The position numbers and the translations under genes were made by a program. The notes under the pieces were generated by a model, which worked only from the letters and a program-made list of their open reading frames with translations, was not told the origin of the DNA and searched no databases. A DNA stretch of 64,000 bases. Origin: an uncultured Lachnospiraceae bacterium (GTDB taxonomy: Bacteria; Bacillota; Clostridia; Lachnospirales; Lachnospiraceae). Shown piece after piece: positions 34,301 to 41,931 of this stretch. Where the stretch lies: positions 1 through 64,000 of the forward strand of contig CAKRFY010000006.1 of the NCBI GenBank assembly GCA_934320895.1. Reading direction: 5' to 3'. The stretch's first letter is position 1. The number at the start of each line of letters is the position of its first letter.

Positions 34301-36612
34301 TAAAGGTAACGGCGGGTAAACTTATTTCAAAGGATCAACTTAGTGCAATAAAAGGTATCTATGGTAAGGATTCTAAACAGTATAAAGAAGCTGTTAAATA
34401 TAACAGTTATGTCAAGAAGATGCAAACAGACCAGGATGATTATGATAAGTCTGTTGAGGAGAATAAAACTAATAAGGCTGAAAACTTTAAGACACAGTTT
34501 ACAAATATCCAGTCTGATTTTGAAAGAACCATATCTGATATTGAAGCTAAGTCAGAACATATTGAAAATGCAATGTCTGTCCTTGAAACAAAGGGATATA
34601 AAGCAAATGCTCATTATTATGAAAGACTTGCACAAATCAGTGGTGACACTATTGCTAAAAATACTGATGAGTTAATGGCATTGGAGAATAAGTTACAGGA
34701 AGGTTTAGATAATGGAACGATTCAAGTAGGTACAGATCCTTATTATGAGATGATTGATGTTATAGCCAATGTCAAAAAGAATATTGATGATGCTACTCTT
34801 TCACAAGCACAATTCTTGCAGAAGGTTCGTGAAACCAATGAGGAACTTAAAGAACATGCTCGTACTGCAATTAGCGACTTAAATGATGAAGCTGATTTTT
34901 ATCAGGATATTCTTAGTTATAAGGATGCTTACGATGATAATGGCAATATGACTAAAGAAGGTAAGTCTAGGTTTACACTTAGTATGACCAAAATGAGTAA
35001 TGATATAGCTTTGAATAATAAATATAATGAAGCTATTGCAGAACTTGATGCAGAATATGATAATGGTAATGGTAAAATTGGTTATGATGACTATTATACA
35101 AAGCGTAAAGAGCTTGTATCACAGCAGAGAGAATCAATCAAGAATTATTACTCTGAGATAGACGCTATCAAATCTCTTATTGAAGAGGGTTATAATGCTC
35201 AAAAAGATGCACTATCTGATTTAATATCAAAATACACAGATGCACTTGACGCTGCAAAGAATCTTCACGATTATGAGAAATCCATCAAGGAAAAGACAGA
35301 GAATATAGATAGTATAAAGAAAAGAATTGCTGCACTCCAAGGTAATGATACTGAGGAAGCAAGACAAAAGATTCAGAAACTTCAAATCGACTTAAAGAAA
35401 GCTAAAGAAGATTTAGATGAAACTCAGTATGAACAGTATATCAATGACCAAAAAGATATACTTAATGAGATGCAAAATGATTATGAGAAGTTTGTTGAAG
35501 AACAGCTTAAAGATGTTGACGACCTTATCAGAAAACTTATTGAGGGCGCAAAAGAAAACACACAGGATGTTCTTAAAGTATTAGAATCACTTGCAAACAA
35601 ATGGGATATTGACCTTAGTGCTATTCTTAAAAATGATATGGAAAAAGGTGACTTCTCTTCTGTTGATAATAAAGATAGCAATGCTGTTGACAATGCGAAT
35701 AAACATTATGATGAGGATAAAAAGAATGAGGAATATAATCCTCCTGCACCTGATGATAATAAATCCAATAACAGTTCTGACGATGAAGATCCTGATACAA
35801 ACAGCCATAAAAAGAAAGAACAAGAGGAAGAGGAAGAAAGAAGAAAAGCGATTGAAGAAGCAAATCAAGAATTGATTGAAAATCTTAAAAAACAAGACAA
35901 CAATAATATTCTTGAAAGCAAACCAGAAAAAGACAGTCCACAAATACTTCAATCTAAACTTGATCCAAAAGAAAAAAGTAAGATGATTGCACAGACACGT
36001 TCTTTTATAAATACTCATGGCAAGGATATTCCAAAGGATAAAATATCATCTTATGTAAATAAGAAAATATATGCACAGACAAAAAAGGCATTATCTAAAA
36101 ATGATCTTATACAGCTTGCTAAGAATCTTGGCGTTAAATATGATAATGCATCTGAAACAGGGAAACTTGCTAAAAGATTAAAAGAAATTGGCTATAAAGG
36201 TTTCTCAACAGGTGGTGTTGTAGGTGAATTAAACAAAGTTGCTACAGACAATGGTGACGATGGTTGGATTACTGTAAAAACTAAAGAAAGGGTTCTTACA
36301 GCAAGACAAAATAACCTATGGGAAAAATGGACGAAAAACCTTCCAGAACTTGTAAATATATCTGATTACTTACCTAGTATGTCAGAATATATGCCTAAAA
36401 TACCCGATATGGCTGCAAATATGCAAGTTCAAAATGGTGGAAATTCAGTAAATATTGGTGATATTTCATATACTATGGAGTTCCCTAACGTGACTGACCC
36501 AGCTTCAATGAAAGAAGCCATTAAGCAAGATACTTCATTGCAGGATATGTTGCGTGATGTTACGATTGGTCAGGCTAACAAGGGGAATAAACTTGGTATA
36601 ATGAAGTATTAG
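28318..36612 (+). CDS. Tape-measure protein with internal NlpC/P60 peptidase
   Basis: 2764 residues; GGAAGGAG before the ATG. Residues 170-480 match the phage tail minor/tape-measure domain (EGVTEFSRSGYNLTESNALA). Hydrophobic stretches lie near 540 and 685 (NPIGISIMAISMAVGAISSA). Residues 1460-1590 are an NlpC/P60 domain: YVWGGVSLTNGADCSGF with catalytic Cys1490, and HHVGIY with His1546. Three 60-residue repeats occupy 33883-34425. Much of the rest is coiled coil, ending with an acidic hinge. It sets tail length and brings a peptidoglycan hydrolase to the injection site. At about 0.15 nm per residue it implies a tail near 0.4 micrometre. Confidence 0.9.
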   Translation: MDNNFLIGLTAFLNKDKSKTQIQSDAKQLGDANIKVPLVGTLDKAKTKVQLRQDLASMKGTINLTGKVNQKSIVSSVQQATQQAQRAVGKNPIQLNFNLKKDKLINDLRILGQQNSKMFKNADMSAKYNSLLNNAKLATSGKELQNLRLQLSAMRSEIKATNLSGLTLGDTFKKTFKQAPELFSGTAGVMLISKQLKEAWTQAIELDTAFTDLVKVQDELSRSDYANYLDRCNKKAQELATTQKSLIEGVTEFSRSGYNLTESNALAEKSTILSNVGEMSAEDASKALISGIQAYKDIDGYTNAIDKATQLIDKYNELGNRASITSEELAKGVEAVGSVFADANTDVNQFLSMLSAGNRQYQDANSLALGLRTSALRIRAAKVDLKSSGEDTDGVKSVLDNQKAIKKLTNVDILEKDEKTVRSIYDIFLDISKVYQQMNDTDQSALLKIIAGTHRASAVSAVLNNMSEAQKLYKISLQSTGSAQKEYDQYMQSSQASLNKFKASVTETYQSIITGNTAKTILDIGNAAVKLANNLGLVSSTLRGFLAIGVVKVLTTLTTAFKTSAIQASNFGTALNTVKNMSSMTRGTTEYTNALNLLKTVSAGLTETQLKQVLANEALYTSDKVRILQATGLSKSQANAKLAQMGLTQATQAQTAANASATASTFSLSAAVKGFGANLKAAFLSNPIGISIMAISMAVGAISSAVSSANQEVEEARQKAKDAADTASTLSDELSELSGKYLSLSESVKTNASSKEEFMNVQDELLKKLGLEGESVDKLISKYGSLDEAVKNVTIKELGEKENDLLAGVKAAEDELKDVGKGYEHWYSMTDRNLLSSSGDDAVKAYKVLNKAGIISNGSYGTGGGSLALIGDDSTIEGILKNYHKLQDAMKALRESDQFTEEELKNNPVFNQIYNRSQQMKESVEGYNDSILKLNKNVAQQQTLKALKGKNLPNSEKEFDTFRDNLIKTAQSSKEFIGSQKDIKTAINSYLSSIPELSKYYNDLSNSIQNSNKVIKQSSSNTFDSAWSSLKDSEQKKFTNLVNSGKLTAESFNKLGNSAETLKQTGLSVESLCDKIRDLVSLEQKLRNMSTAFKKVGTAYKDFKKNGFVSSSSLNSMSDAFKNLKGYSQFSKIVGNKKSSKSDIQNAFNDITSEYLNTYHVLSGLTDKTKDKIITALRDAGITNANDLIKQYEKVHNTNTKLLNESEKNYIKYLNSKGTNSEITNKKINQMNAELINALGKQYKTDYDNWLKLIQDKIKAYNAFVSAYNNASPEGQAAYEGLKSENNQTPVSENKGIKSSVNAILKNPHAAIEADMIKRTKQNYDKKKKQADKAKKKLQLKLDKIDANYVAEYSPTSASGSGSGSKSNSKDKTKATAQIFDFIERRINKLTKTIDYAKSKVEALFSVGAKNNQLDKAIKNTTALVNAQRKAAARYQAYANKLAGVATKTTKKTVKETTGVGNDIVKSAKKYVGKLRYVWGGVSLTNGADCSGFAQQIFKKYGINIPRTSREQWANIPGKKIKNKKDLQKGDLVFFGNGGKASNIHHVGIYAGNGKFVESPYSGKKVRVSSLSDRIARKHDFVGGIRANAVGKGTTTKQIKVKGLKKSQVNKYVKLIENGSLTKDAIKSIKNEKLKTFIENYQTYYDKAQDAKRAVQENIASIVELNKQKLDNITSHYDTLISKIEATTSRLEAQLSVQKTVNSLYNNGETGSTSTYNSLLTGSSSEIKKYIAEKKTYNKERKSTRRQLNNNLKKSGVSKSQRKSALADFDATTKAQIDNFNTSIFNAESKLYEYAQSLAALPWDKATAKIEKLSTSYDILQAKLSNGTSVDGKNKILDQMNDNLDSQSSTKESALKTDKKNVKNSALWINKNTKIKVTAGKLISKAQLKAIENIYGKNSKQYKEAVAYNKSVKALNSDKSKAKNTTSWLNKNTNIKVKDDKLISKKQLAKIKKRYGKNSQQYKKAVQHNNSVKAVRSDKKNVDKSALWINKNAQIKVTAGKLISKDQLSAIKGIYGKDSKQYKEAVKYNSYVKKMQTDQDDYDKSVEENKTNKAENFKTQFTNIQSDFERTISDIEAKSEHIENAMSVLETKGYKANAHYYERLAQISGDTIAKNTDELMALENKLQEGLDNGTIQVGTDPYYEMIDVIANVKKNIDDATLSQAQFLQKVRETNEELKEHARTAISDLNDEADFYQDILSYKDAYDDNGNMTKEGKSRFTLSMTKMSNDIALNNKYNEAIAELDAEYDNGNGKIGYDDYYTKRKELVSQQRESIKNYYSEIDAIKSLIEEGYNAQKDALSDLISKYTDALDAAKNLHDYEKSIKEKTENIDSIKKRIAALQGNDTEEARQKIQKLQIDLKKAKEDLDETQYEQYINDQKDILNEMQNDYEKFVEEQLKDVDDLIRKLIEGAKENTQDVLKVLESLANKWDIDLSAILKNDMEKGDFSSVDNKDSNAVDNANKHYDEDKKNEEYNPPAPDDNKSNNSSDDEDPDTNSHKKKEQEEEEERRKAIEEANQELIENLKKQDNNNILESKPEKDSPQILQSKLDPKEKSKMIAQTRSFINTHGKDIPKDKISSYVNKKIYAQTKKALSKNDLIQLAKNLGVKYDNASETGKLAKRLKEIGYKGFSTGGVVGELNKVATDNGDDGWITVKTKERVLTARQNNLWEKWTKNLPELVNISDYLPSMSEYMPKIPDMAANMQVQNGGNSVNIGDISYTMEFPNVTDPASMKEAIKQDTSLQDMLRDVTIGQANKGNKLGIMKY
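33883..34425 (+). repeat. Three tandem 60-residue repeats in the tape-measure gene
   Basis: Units begin near 33883, 34066 and 34246, each with the pattern ALWINKN-x-KVTAGKLISK, QL-x-IYGK-S-QYKEAV. Units 1 and 3 are closest; unit 2 (TTSWLNKNTNIKVKDDKLIS) is more divergent. Confidence 0.8.
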
Positions 36613-36763
36613 TTTTATGGAGGGTGGCGATGTTGCTACTCTCCTAATTATAGGAACGTTATTATTATAATTTGATTCATATGTTCTTCGTTGATAATTG
36701 TCAAATATTGATATATAATGGTAGATATTATTACTGATATATTGATGATTGGAGGAGAATGTT

Positions 36764-36916
36764 ATGGGAACACAAGATAATAAAAATGAAAATAATAAAA
36801 ATAAAAATAATAAGAAGAAAGTTAAGGCAGAAAAATTGAAATTTTCCAGACCGTTACACAAACCTTCTGATGTTAGAAATTCAGGCGATGGAAATAATTC
36901 AACAAGGGGGAATTAA
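36764..36916 (+). CDS. 50-residue Asn/Lys-rich protein
   Basis: ATG eight bases after GGAGGAG. Begins with an Asn/Lys low-complexity stretch and continues VKAEKLKFSRPLHKPSDVRN, ending in a polar tail. It precedes the membrane protein gene by six bases. Function unknown. Confidence 0.45.
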   Translation: MGTQDNKNENNKNKNNKKKVKAEKLKFSRPLHKPSDVRNSGDGNNSTRGN

Positions 36917-36922
36917 ATTATT

Positions 36923-37525
36923 TTGACAAGTTTAATATCTTTAATACCAAGTATTCTTTTAAATTTGGTAGTAGGTTATTGCTTTATATATGTTATGAAT
37001 TTAGTGCTTTTAAATAAAAATGAAGAAAATGTTGAGCATAGTATATTAAAGTCTTTTGTTATAGGATATATTTATTGTTTAATAGCACATATGATACCAT
37101 TTTCAATAAACACATATGCTGATAATATATGTATTATAGCGTCATCAATAATTGTGGCATATTTCATAGGTAAGTTTATTCGTTCACAGACAATGCTTAA
37201 AATACTTGATTTTTTGAAAATTCAGAAAAATAGGAATAAATATATTTGGAACGAGTTATTAGATAAAGAATATTCAATGATTGTTCGTATGGAGTATACT
37301 GATAAAATATATGAGGGTTATGTACATGCAAGTTCAGACTTTTCAGACACACCAATGGTTGCACTTTGTCTTTGTGAGATAAAGGATAAAGATGGAAATA
37401 TAATCGAAGACAATAAAAATAAAGTGAACGAAGTTGTATTGTTAGATGCAAGTAAAGCAAATTCAGTGACATTTATTTATGACAGCCATAGTGCAATTAC
37501 GGATGATGTAAAGAAATTTTTATAA
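36923..37525 (+). CDS. Membrane protein with cytoplasmic domain
   Basis: About 200 residues. Three hydrophobic helices lie in the first 90 residues (LISLIPSILLNLVVGYCFIY, FVIGYIYCLIAHMIPF, IICI-type segment), then a beta-rich soluble domain (YEGYVHASSDFSDTPMVALC). Start is a TTG at 36923, or the ATT just before it, nine bases from AAGGGGG. Follows the tape-measure gene; could be a superinfection-exclusion or tail-associated membrane protein, not shown by motif. Confidence 0.55.
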   Translation: MTSLISLIPSILLNLVVGYCFIYVMNLVLLNKNEENVEHSILKSFVIGYIYCLIAHMIPFSINTYADNICIIASSIIVAYFIGKFIRSQTMLKILDFLKIQKNRNKYIWNELLDKEYSMIVRMEYTDKIYEGYVHASSDFSDTPMVALCLCEIKDKDGNIIEDNKNKVNEVVLLDASKANSVTFIYDSHSAITDDVKKFL

Positions 37526-37561
37526 TTAAACTAGAAAATAAGCAGAAAGGAGATGTTGTTA

Positions 37562-37777
37562 ATGAGTAAATTAGATGTAGAAAAGTTTAAATTACTGTTA
37601 ATGGAAGAATTGGTTATGGAATACAATATGACAGAATTAGAAGCACAAAGAATTATTGCTAAATCTACAATTAATAAAATGCTTAAAAAATCTCCTGAAT
37701 TTATTATGCATTATTCAATAGAAGATAACGCAAAAGAGATATATGACGAATATATGGGAATACCATTAGAAATGTAA
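37562..37777 (+). CDS. Small helical protein
   Basis: 71 residues from the ATG at 37562 (AAAGGAG nine bases upstream). Acidic, helical (KFKLLLMEELVMEYNMTELE). A terminator follows. No family recognised. Confidence 0.5.
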   Translation: MSKLDVEKFKLLLMEELVMEYNMTELEAQRIIAKSTINKMLKKSPEFIMHYSIEDNAKEIYDEYMGIPLEM

Positions 37778-37805
37778 AAAGAATATTTAATTTACTACCC
37801 ACAAA

Positions 37806-37840
37806 GGCAGTCTAGTGAGATAATCGCTAGGCTGTTTTTC
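37806..37840 (+). terminator. Rho-independent terminator
   Basis: CAGTCTAG, loop, CTAGGCTG, TTTTT. Confidence 0.75.
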
Positions 37841-37870
37841 TATGCAAAAAATTAAGAAAAGGAGAAAGCA

Positions 37871-38176
37871 ATGTTTAGTAAAGATAGAAAGATAGAGATT
37901 TTAACTGCTGAAGTTGAACGCTTACGCAGAGAGAATAACACGCTTAAAGAACGTGATACAAAAGAGATTGCTAAGAAAGCACAGGAAATCTCAGATGAAT
38001 ATATAAAAGAGACTCAGGACAATTTGGACGAGATTATAGAGTTGAAGGAAAAATATCATAAGTTGATTGATGAGCTTGAGGATGTAAGGGAAGGTTATGA
38101 GAAAGAAATGGAGAGGTTTATGGGGGAGGTTAGGATGGGGAGAACTGTGAAAAGATTCCTCACAAGAGTGAAATAA
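37871..38176 (+). CDS. Coiled-coil protein
   Basis: 101 residues, almost all charged helix with heptad pattern (KIEILTAEVERLRRENNTLK, later KYHKLIDELEDVREGYEKEM), and a basic C-terminus (GRTVKRFLTRVK). AAAGGAG upstream. Possibly a scaffold or regulator; no function assigned. Confidence 0.5.
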   Translation: MFSKDRKIEILTAEVERLRRENNTLKERDTKEIAKKAQEISDEYIKETQDNLDEIIELKEKYHKLIDELEDVREGYEKEMERFMGEVRMGRTVKRFLTRVK

Positions 38177-38279
38177 GTGAATTTATGGCGAAATTTAAAA
38201 CTATAGGACGATAAATGTAAACAGGATTGTCATAATGCATAAAATATACTAAACAATCAATAATTAAATGGAGATAGAT

Positions 38280-38435
38280 TTGGAAGAGAATAATAAGATA
38301 GTACATAAATTTAATGAAAAAGATATTGAAATTGTTATTGAGATGCCTGCAACGAATAATGAAGAAAATAAAGATATTATTAACGATATTGAGTATGTAA
38401 TGAGCAATGAGTTGTTATTGAAATTAAATAAATAA
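38280..38435 (+). CDS. 51-residue acidic protein before recombinase
   Basis: From a TTG at 38280 with GGAG six bases upstream (an ATG at 38268 has no ribosome site). Acidic and short; the core reads KFNEKDIEIVIEMPATNNEE. Its position just before the recombinase gene would suit a recombination directionality factor, which are small proteins, but those are usually basic, so this is only a suggestion. Confidence 0.4.
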   Translation: MEENNKIVHKFNEKDIEIVIEMPATNNEENKDIINDIEYVMSNELLLKLNK

Positions 38436-38444
38436 AAGATTATA

Positions 38445-38490
38445 ATATAGTGTATATATCTGTTGTTTTTGAATAGAATATACACTATAT
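38445..38490. promoter_or_regulatory. 13-bp perfect inverted repeat before recombinase
   Basis: ATATAGTGTATAT (38445-38457) and ATATACACTATAT (38478-38490), 20 bp apart, ending 19 bp before the recombinase ATG. Either an operator controlling the recombinase or a terminator of the preceding gene. Related in sequence to repeats at 9521 and 10913. Confidence 0.6.
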
Positions 38491-38509
38491 TTGCGTTGGA
38501 GGCTATACA

Positions 38510-40225
38510 ATGAAAAAAGTAAGAATGTTATTAAGAGTAAGTTCTAACCAGCAGTTAGAAGCAGATGGGGATTTATCTATACAAAGAAATATTGTAAAAG
38601 ATTATATTGTTAAGCATGAAGATTGGAAATTAGATGATAAAGAGTATTTTGAGGGCGGTGTCAGCGGTTATAAAAATGCGGTTCAAGACAGAGATGTTTT
38701 GCAAGAGGCTTTAAACGATGCACAAAAACATGAATATGATATTTTGGTTGTATATAAGGATGACCGTATTGGAAGACGTATGTGGGAGATTGGCGCATAT
38801 GTTATGCAGTTAAAGAGTTTTGGAGTTGATATATATACTACAAAGGATGGATGTATCTCACCTGAAAATGATGATATTATGGGGCAAATGATGCTTGCAT
38901 TACGCTATGGAAATGCTCAAAAATCAAGTTCTGACACGGGACAGCGAGTTAAAGATACTGCACAAAAACTTATTAAGCAGGGTAAATTTATGGGAGGCAA
39001 AGCTCCTTATGGATATGAGCTTGTTTTATCAGGTGAATTGTCAAAGCATGGAAGAGCATTACATAAATTGCAAATCATCCCTGAGCAGGCAGAAACAGTA
39101 AGACATATTTATGATTTATCATACAACAAAGAGTTTGGTTCTTCTAAAATTGCAAAGACATTGAATGAGGATGAGAAATATAAAAATACTGCACCAAAGG
39201 ATTATTGGAAATCAGGGACAATAACCAGTATTTTAACTAATCCTATATATTGTGGTATTACAGCATATAAGCGTAGAGAAAAGACAAATGGGAAATATCG
39301 TTCTTTGGGTAGAAATGATTGGATACTTGCAGAAGAAGTGAATGAAAATATTAAAATCATAGATAGCGACTTATGGAATAAAGTTCAGGTCAAAAGAACT
39401 AATCGTTCTGTTAGATATAGTAAAGATATTTTAGAACAAAAAGGAGTTAATCTTATTAAAAGAAATGATGGTATGCTGGCGTTGATTGATGTTGCATATT
39501 GTGGTTATTGTGGTGCAAAGCTGACAAACGGGAGCAAATATAATTACTGGACTATTAAAAGCACTGGGGAAAAGAGAGCAAGCAAGATACCGATTTATAA
39601 ATGTCAGAGTGCATGGAGTGGCATTCCACATGACAAAACAAAGTCATTTAAAGCGGATAAGATTGAAGAAGTAGTTTTTAAATATATAGCACAGTATATA
39701 AACAGTTTACAGGATAACAATGATACATATCAGCAGATTATCAATAACAATAAAAAAGAAAAAGAACTATTTGAAAAAAAGGTTAAAAAAGCTGAACAGG
39801 AGTTGAAGAAAATCGAATCTGATATAGCTGTTATGAAGGAACATGTACCTGAAGCTATGACTGGTAATTATCCTTTAAGTCTTGATACATTATCTGATAC
39901 TATAAAAATGTTTGAAGATAAACAGAAAGAAAAATTAAAGGAAGTTGCGATATTAAGACAACATTATGACAATATGGAAGTAAATAACAAGGATTTTGAT
40001 GAATTGTACAAAATTATACCTACTTGGGAGAAAGTCTTTAATGAGGCAGATAAGCAGACTAAAAGAGTGTTGATAAATAAGATTGTTGACAAGATTATAA
40101 TTACAAATGAAAAAATCACTGTAAAATTCAAGATTAAACTGGATTACAGTCCAAGTCAATCCGATGATGAACCAATGATTAGTAGTAACAATAGTACCAC
40201 TCGGTATAAACCCTATTTAAAGTGA
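38510..40225 (+). CDS. Large serine recombinase (integrase)
   Basis: 571 residues; TTGGAGG precedes the ATG. Resolvase domain with catalytic Ser11 in LLRVSSNQQ and the conserved DDRIGR. Recombinase domain (GGKAPYGYEL, then GTITSILTNPIYCGI), zinc ribbon (CGYCGAKLTNG and a distal YKCQ) and a coiled-coil segment. It cuts and joins attP and attB with a 2-bp crossover. It stands at the extreme right end as in SPbeta (sprA). Its last 8 or so codons (TRYKPYLK) and stop are read from the antisense of the interrupted host gene, so the protein's C-terminus depends on integration. Confidence 0.92.
   Translation: MKKVRMLLRVSSNQQLEADGDLSIQRNIVKDYIVKHEDWKLDDKEYFEGGVSGYKNAVQDRDVLQEALNDAQKHEYDILVVYKDDRIGRRMWEIGAYVMQLKSFGVDIYTTKDGCISPENDDIMGQMMLALRYGNAQKSSSDTGQRVKDTAQKLIKQGKFMGGKAPYGYELVLSGELSKHGRALHKLQIIPEQAETVRHIYDLSYNKEFGSSKIAKTLNEDEKYKNTAPKDYWKSGTITSILTNPIYCGITAYKRREKTNGKYRSLGRNDWILAEEVNENIKIIDSDLWNKVQVKRTNRSVRYSKDILEQKGVNLIKRNDGMLALIDVAYCGYCGAKLTNGSKYNYWTIKSTGEKRASKIPIYKCQSAWSGIPHDKTKSFKADKIEEVVFKYIAQYINSLQDNNDTYQQIINNNKKEKELFEKKVKKAEQELKKIESDIAVMKEHVPEAMTGNYPLSLDTLSDTIKMFEDKQKEKLKEVAILRQHYDNMEVNNKDFDELYKIIPTWEKVFNEADKQTKRVLINKIVDKIIITNEKITVKFKIKLDYSPSQSDDEPMISSNNSTTRYKPYLK
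40190..40205. other. Right attachment junction of the large element
   Basis: On the minus strand the host frame runs NRVYTEWY and then departs (YCYY, stop). The family normally continues TEWYR. The crossover therefore lies in or beside GTACCACTC (40194-40202). The matching left junction is outside the window, so the core cannot be fixed. Confidence 0.65.
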
Positions 40226-40386
40226 TAGACTGTATAGCAAGAATATTTGCTGTAAGTGTTGCCTCAGTCCATGTCGCATAGATTTCGCTTGAGGCAACAT
40301 TTTTGATATAGTCTTTGTATGTGACATAATAATCTTTGGCACGGCTGTCGGATGGCGGACCGTCATGTACGATTACATATTCGGGG
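40194..40386 (-). pseudogene. Middle fragment of split peptidoglycan-binding-type gene
   Basis: The minus strand reads PEYVIVHDGPPSDSRAKDYY, then KDYIKNVASSEIYATWTEAT and LNRVYTEWY. This is the strongly conserved central part of a clostridial protein whose N-terminus is at 45094-45648, as known from family resemblance (VIVHDGxP, YIKNVASSEIYxTWP, TLNRVYTEWYR). It is trapped between the two mobile elements. The reading frame is intact, so loss of function here comes from insertion, not decay. Confidence 0.8.
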
Positions 40387-40647
40387 GAGGGTGTGCGGAT
40401 TGAGGATATTTTTATGATGTATAAATAAAGAATATTTTCTGTATTAAGGACGCTTTCGCTCGGAAAACTGCATAGAGGGACATAAAAGGACTTAATACGC
40501 CCGTAAAGTACTGATGCTGTTCTAATGAAATTATAATTGTACTTTAAAAATAAAATTTTTTAGTATATACTATCATTAAGAGAGGCTTTGGTAAAGTCTT
40601 TGAAAAAGTGAATTTATTTTCACATTAACTAAGAATGGGGACAGCTT
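40387..40647 (+). other. Left end of small element, promoter region
   Basis: No gene. Contains an 8-bp stem GTATTAAG (40441-40448)/CTTAATAC (40491-40498), and a plausible promoter TTTAAA, 17 bp, TATACT about 80 bp before the acyltransferase ATG. Confidence 0.4.
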
Positions 40648-41931
40648 ATGAAAAAGCGTAAACATAGAGCTAAAAATTGGGAAAAACTTGATAATACGGC
40701 GGTTCTTTTTCCAGCGATTGCTTCGGAGGAGACGACAAATGTATATCGCATATCAGTCAATCTTACTGAGGAAGTTGACGCAGGGCTTTTACAGAAAGCA
40801 TTGGATATGGTGCTGCCGGGTTTTGATACATTTAATGTGTGCATGCAAAAAGGCATATTCTGGTACTATTTTGAGACAAATAATAAACCGGCACCAAAGG
40901 TTGTAAAGGAGCATGATTTTCCATGCAGATATATTGAACCTTATAGTAATAATAATTATCTATTCAGGGTTACCTATTATAGAAAGAGAATAAATCTTGA
41001 GGTTTTTCATGTACTTGCGGATGGTATGGGCGGCATAAATTTTTTAAGGGAAGTCACTTATCAGTATCTAAGACTTAAATATCCAGAGATTGCGGCGGTA
41101 AAGAAGAACAGGTTATCGGATCATACATCATTAAATACTGAGGACAGCTATGTAAAAAATTATAAAAAAAGTCATGCTAAAGGCTATGAAACTAAGAGAG
41201 CTGTGGAGATAAAAGGTGAAAAACTTTCAAGGGGCGAGCTTGGCGTTATGCATGGTTATATGAGCGTAAAACAGGTGAAACAGGCGGCGAAGAAATATGG
41301 TGCTAGTATAAATGAATATTTTGTTATAGTATTTATGTATAGTGTTTATGTCGAATATCTCAAAAAAATGAGATCTGACAGGCCGATAGTGTGTGCCGTA
41401 CCGGTAAATCTCAGACCATTTTTTGATTCAATGACAACAAGAAACTTTTTTGTTATGGTAAGTGCTATTTTTAAGCCGGAAAAAGATGAGTATTCTTTTG
41501 AAGAAATAGCAGACATAATAAAGAAAAGTCTACGTGGTCAGATAACAAAAGAACATCTTGAAGATCTGTTTTCGTACAATGTTTCAAATCAGAAGAATCT
41601 TCTTTTAAGGTCGATTCCGTTTTTTATTAAAAAGATAGCTATGAAACTTGTATATCTTTCATCTGCGAAGGCAAACACTTCAACGGTGACCAATATCGGA
41701 AACATAAAGATGGACGAGGAGTATTCGCCGTATATAAAAGGTTTTCACGCAATGATATCTATATCGACAGGACAAAATATAAAAGGAGCTATATGTTCTT
41801 ACAATGATACGATGGTATTTACTTTTACTTCCATTTTGAGAGATACGTCAATTCAAAGAAGATTCTTTAAAAAGGTTGTTGAGGACGGTGTGGAAGTTAC
41901 CGTAGAAAGTAATGGGGTGTATTATGATTGA
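40648..41931 (+). CDS. Condensation/alcohol-acyltransferase-like protein
   Basis: 427 residues. It has the CoA-dependent acyltransferase/condensation fold signature HVLADGMGG (HxxxDG) near residue 130 and an NxRPFFDSMTTRNFF motif near 250 typical of alcohol acetyltransferase and Pap-type enzymes. These transfer acyl groups to hydroxyl acceptors. It overlaps the DUF6320 gene by 8 bp; this trio (acyltransferase, DUF6320, lipase-like hydrolase) is a recurrent operon in Firmicutes. The substrate is unknown, possibly a lipid or cell-wall alcohol. Confidence 0.75.
   Translation: MKKRKHRAKNWEKLDNTAVLFPAIASEETTNVYRISVNLTEEVDAGLLQKALDMVLPGFDTFNVCMQKGIFWYYFETNNKPAPKVVKEHDFPCRYIEPYSNNNYLFRVTYYRKRINLEVFHVLADGMGGINFLREVTYQYLRLKYPEIAAVKKNRLSDHTSLNTEDSYVKNYKKSHAKGYETKRAVEIKGEKLSRGELGVMHGYMSVKQVKQAAKKYGASINEYFVIVFMYSVYVEYLKKMRSDRPIVCAVPVNLRPFFDSMTTRNFFVMVSAIFKPEKDEYSFEEIADIIKKSLRGQITKEHLEDLFSYNVSNQKNLLLRSIPFFIKKIAMKLVYLSSAKANTSTVTNIGNIKMDEEYSPYIKGFHAMISISTGQNIKGAICSYNDTMVFTFTSILRDTSIQRRFFKKVVEDGVEVTVESNGVYYD

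Larger units (their letters stand above)
1..40202. mobile_element. Large phage-like integrated element (right part)
   Basis: Everything from the window start to about 40,200 is foreign to the flanking chromosome. It holds a tape-measure gene, a large serine recombinase at the extreme right, a replication initiator, partition-like genes, a phage-type RNA polymerase and many small orphan genes, nearly all on the plus strand. The right junction is recognised because the sequence beyond it resumes a host gene on the minus strand. The left junction and the head, portal and terminase genes are not in the window. No conjugation genes (relaxase, VirB4, VirD4) were seen, so a temperate phage or phage-plasmid fits better than a conjugative element. 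This is inference. Confidence 0.8.

Noticed and set aside
1..40200. Integrative conjugative element
   Set aside because: RepA_N and J-domain genes are common on such elements, but no relaxase, coupling protein or VirB4 is visible and a tape-measure gene is. Could change if the unseen left part contains transfer genes.
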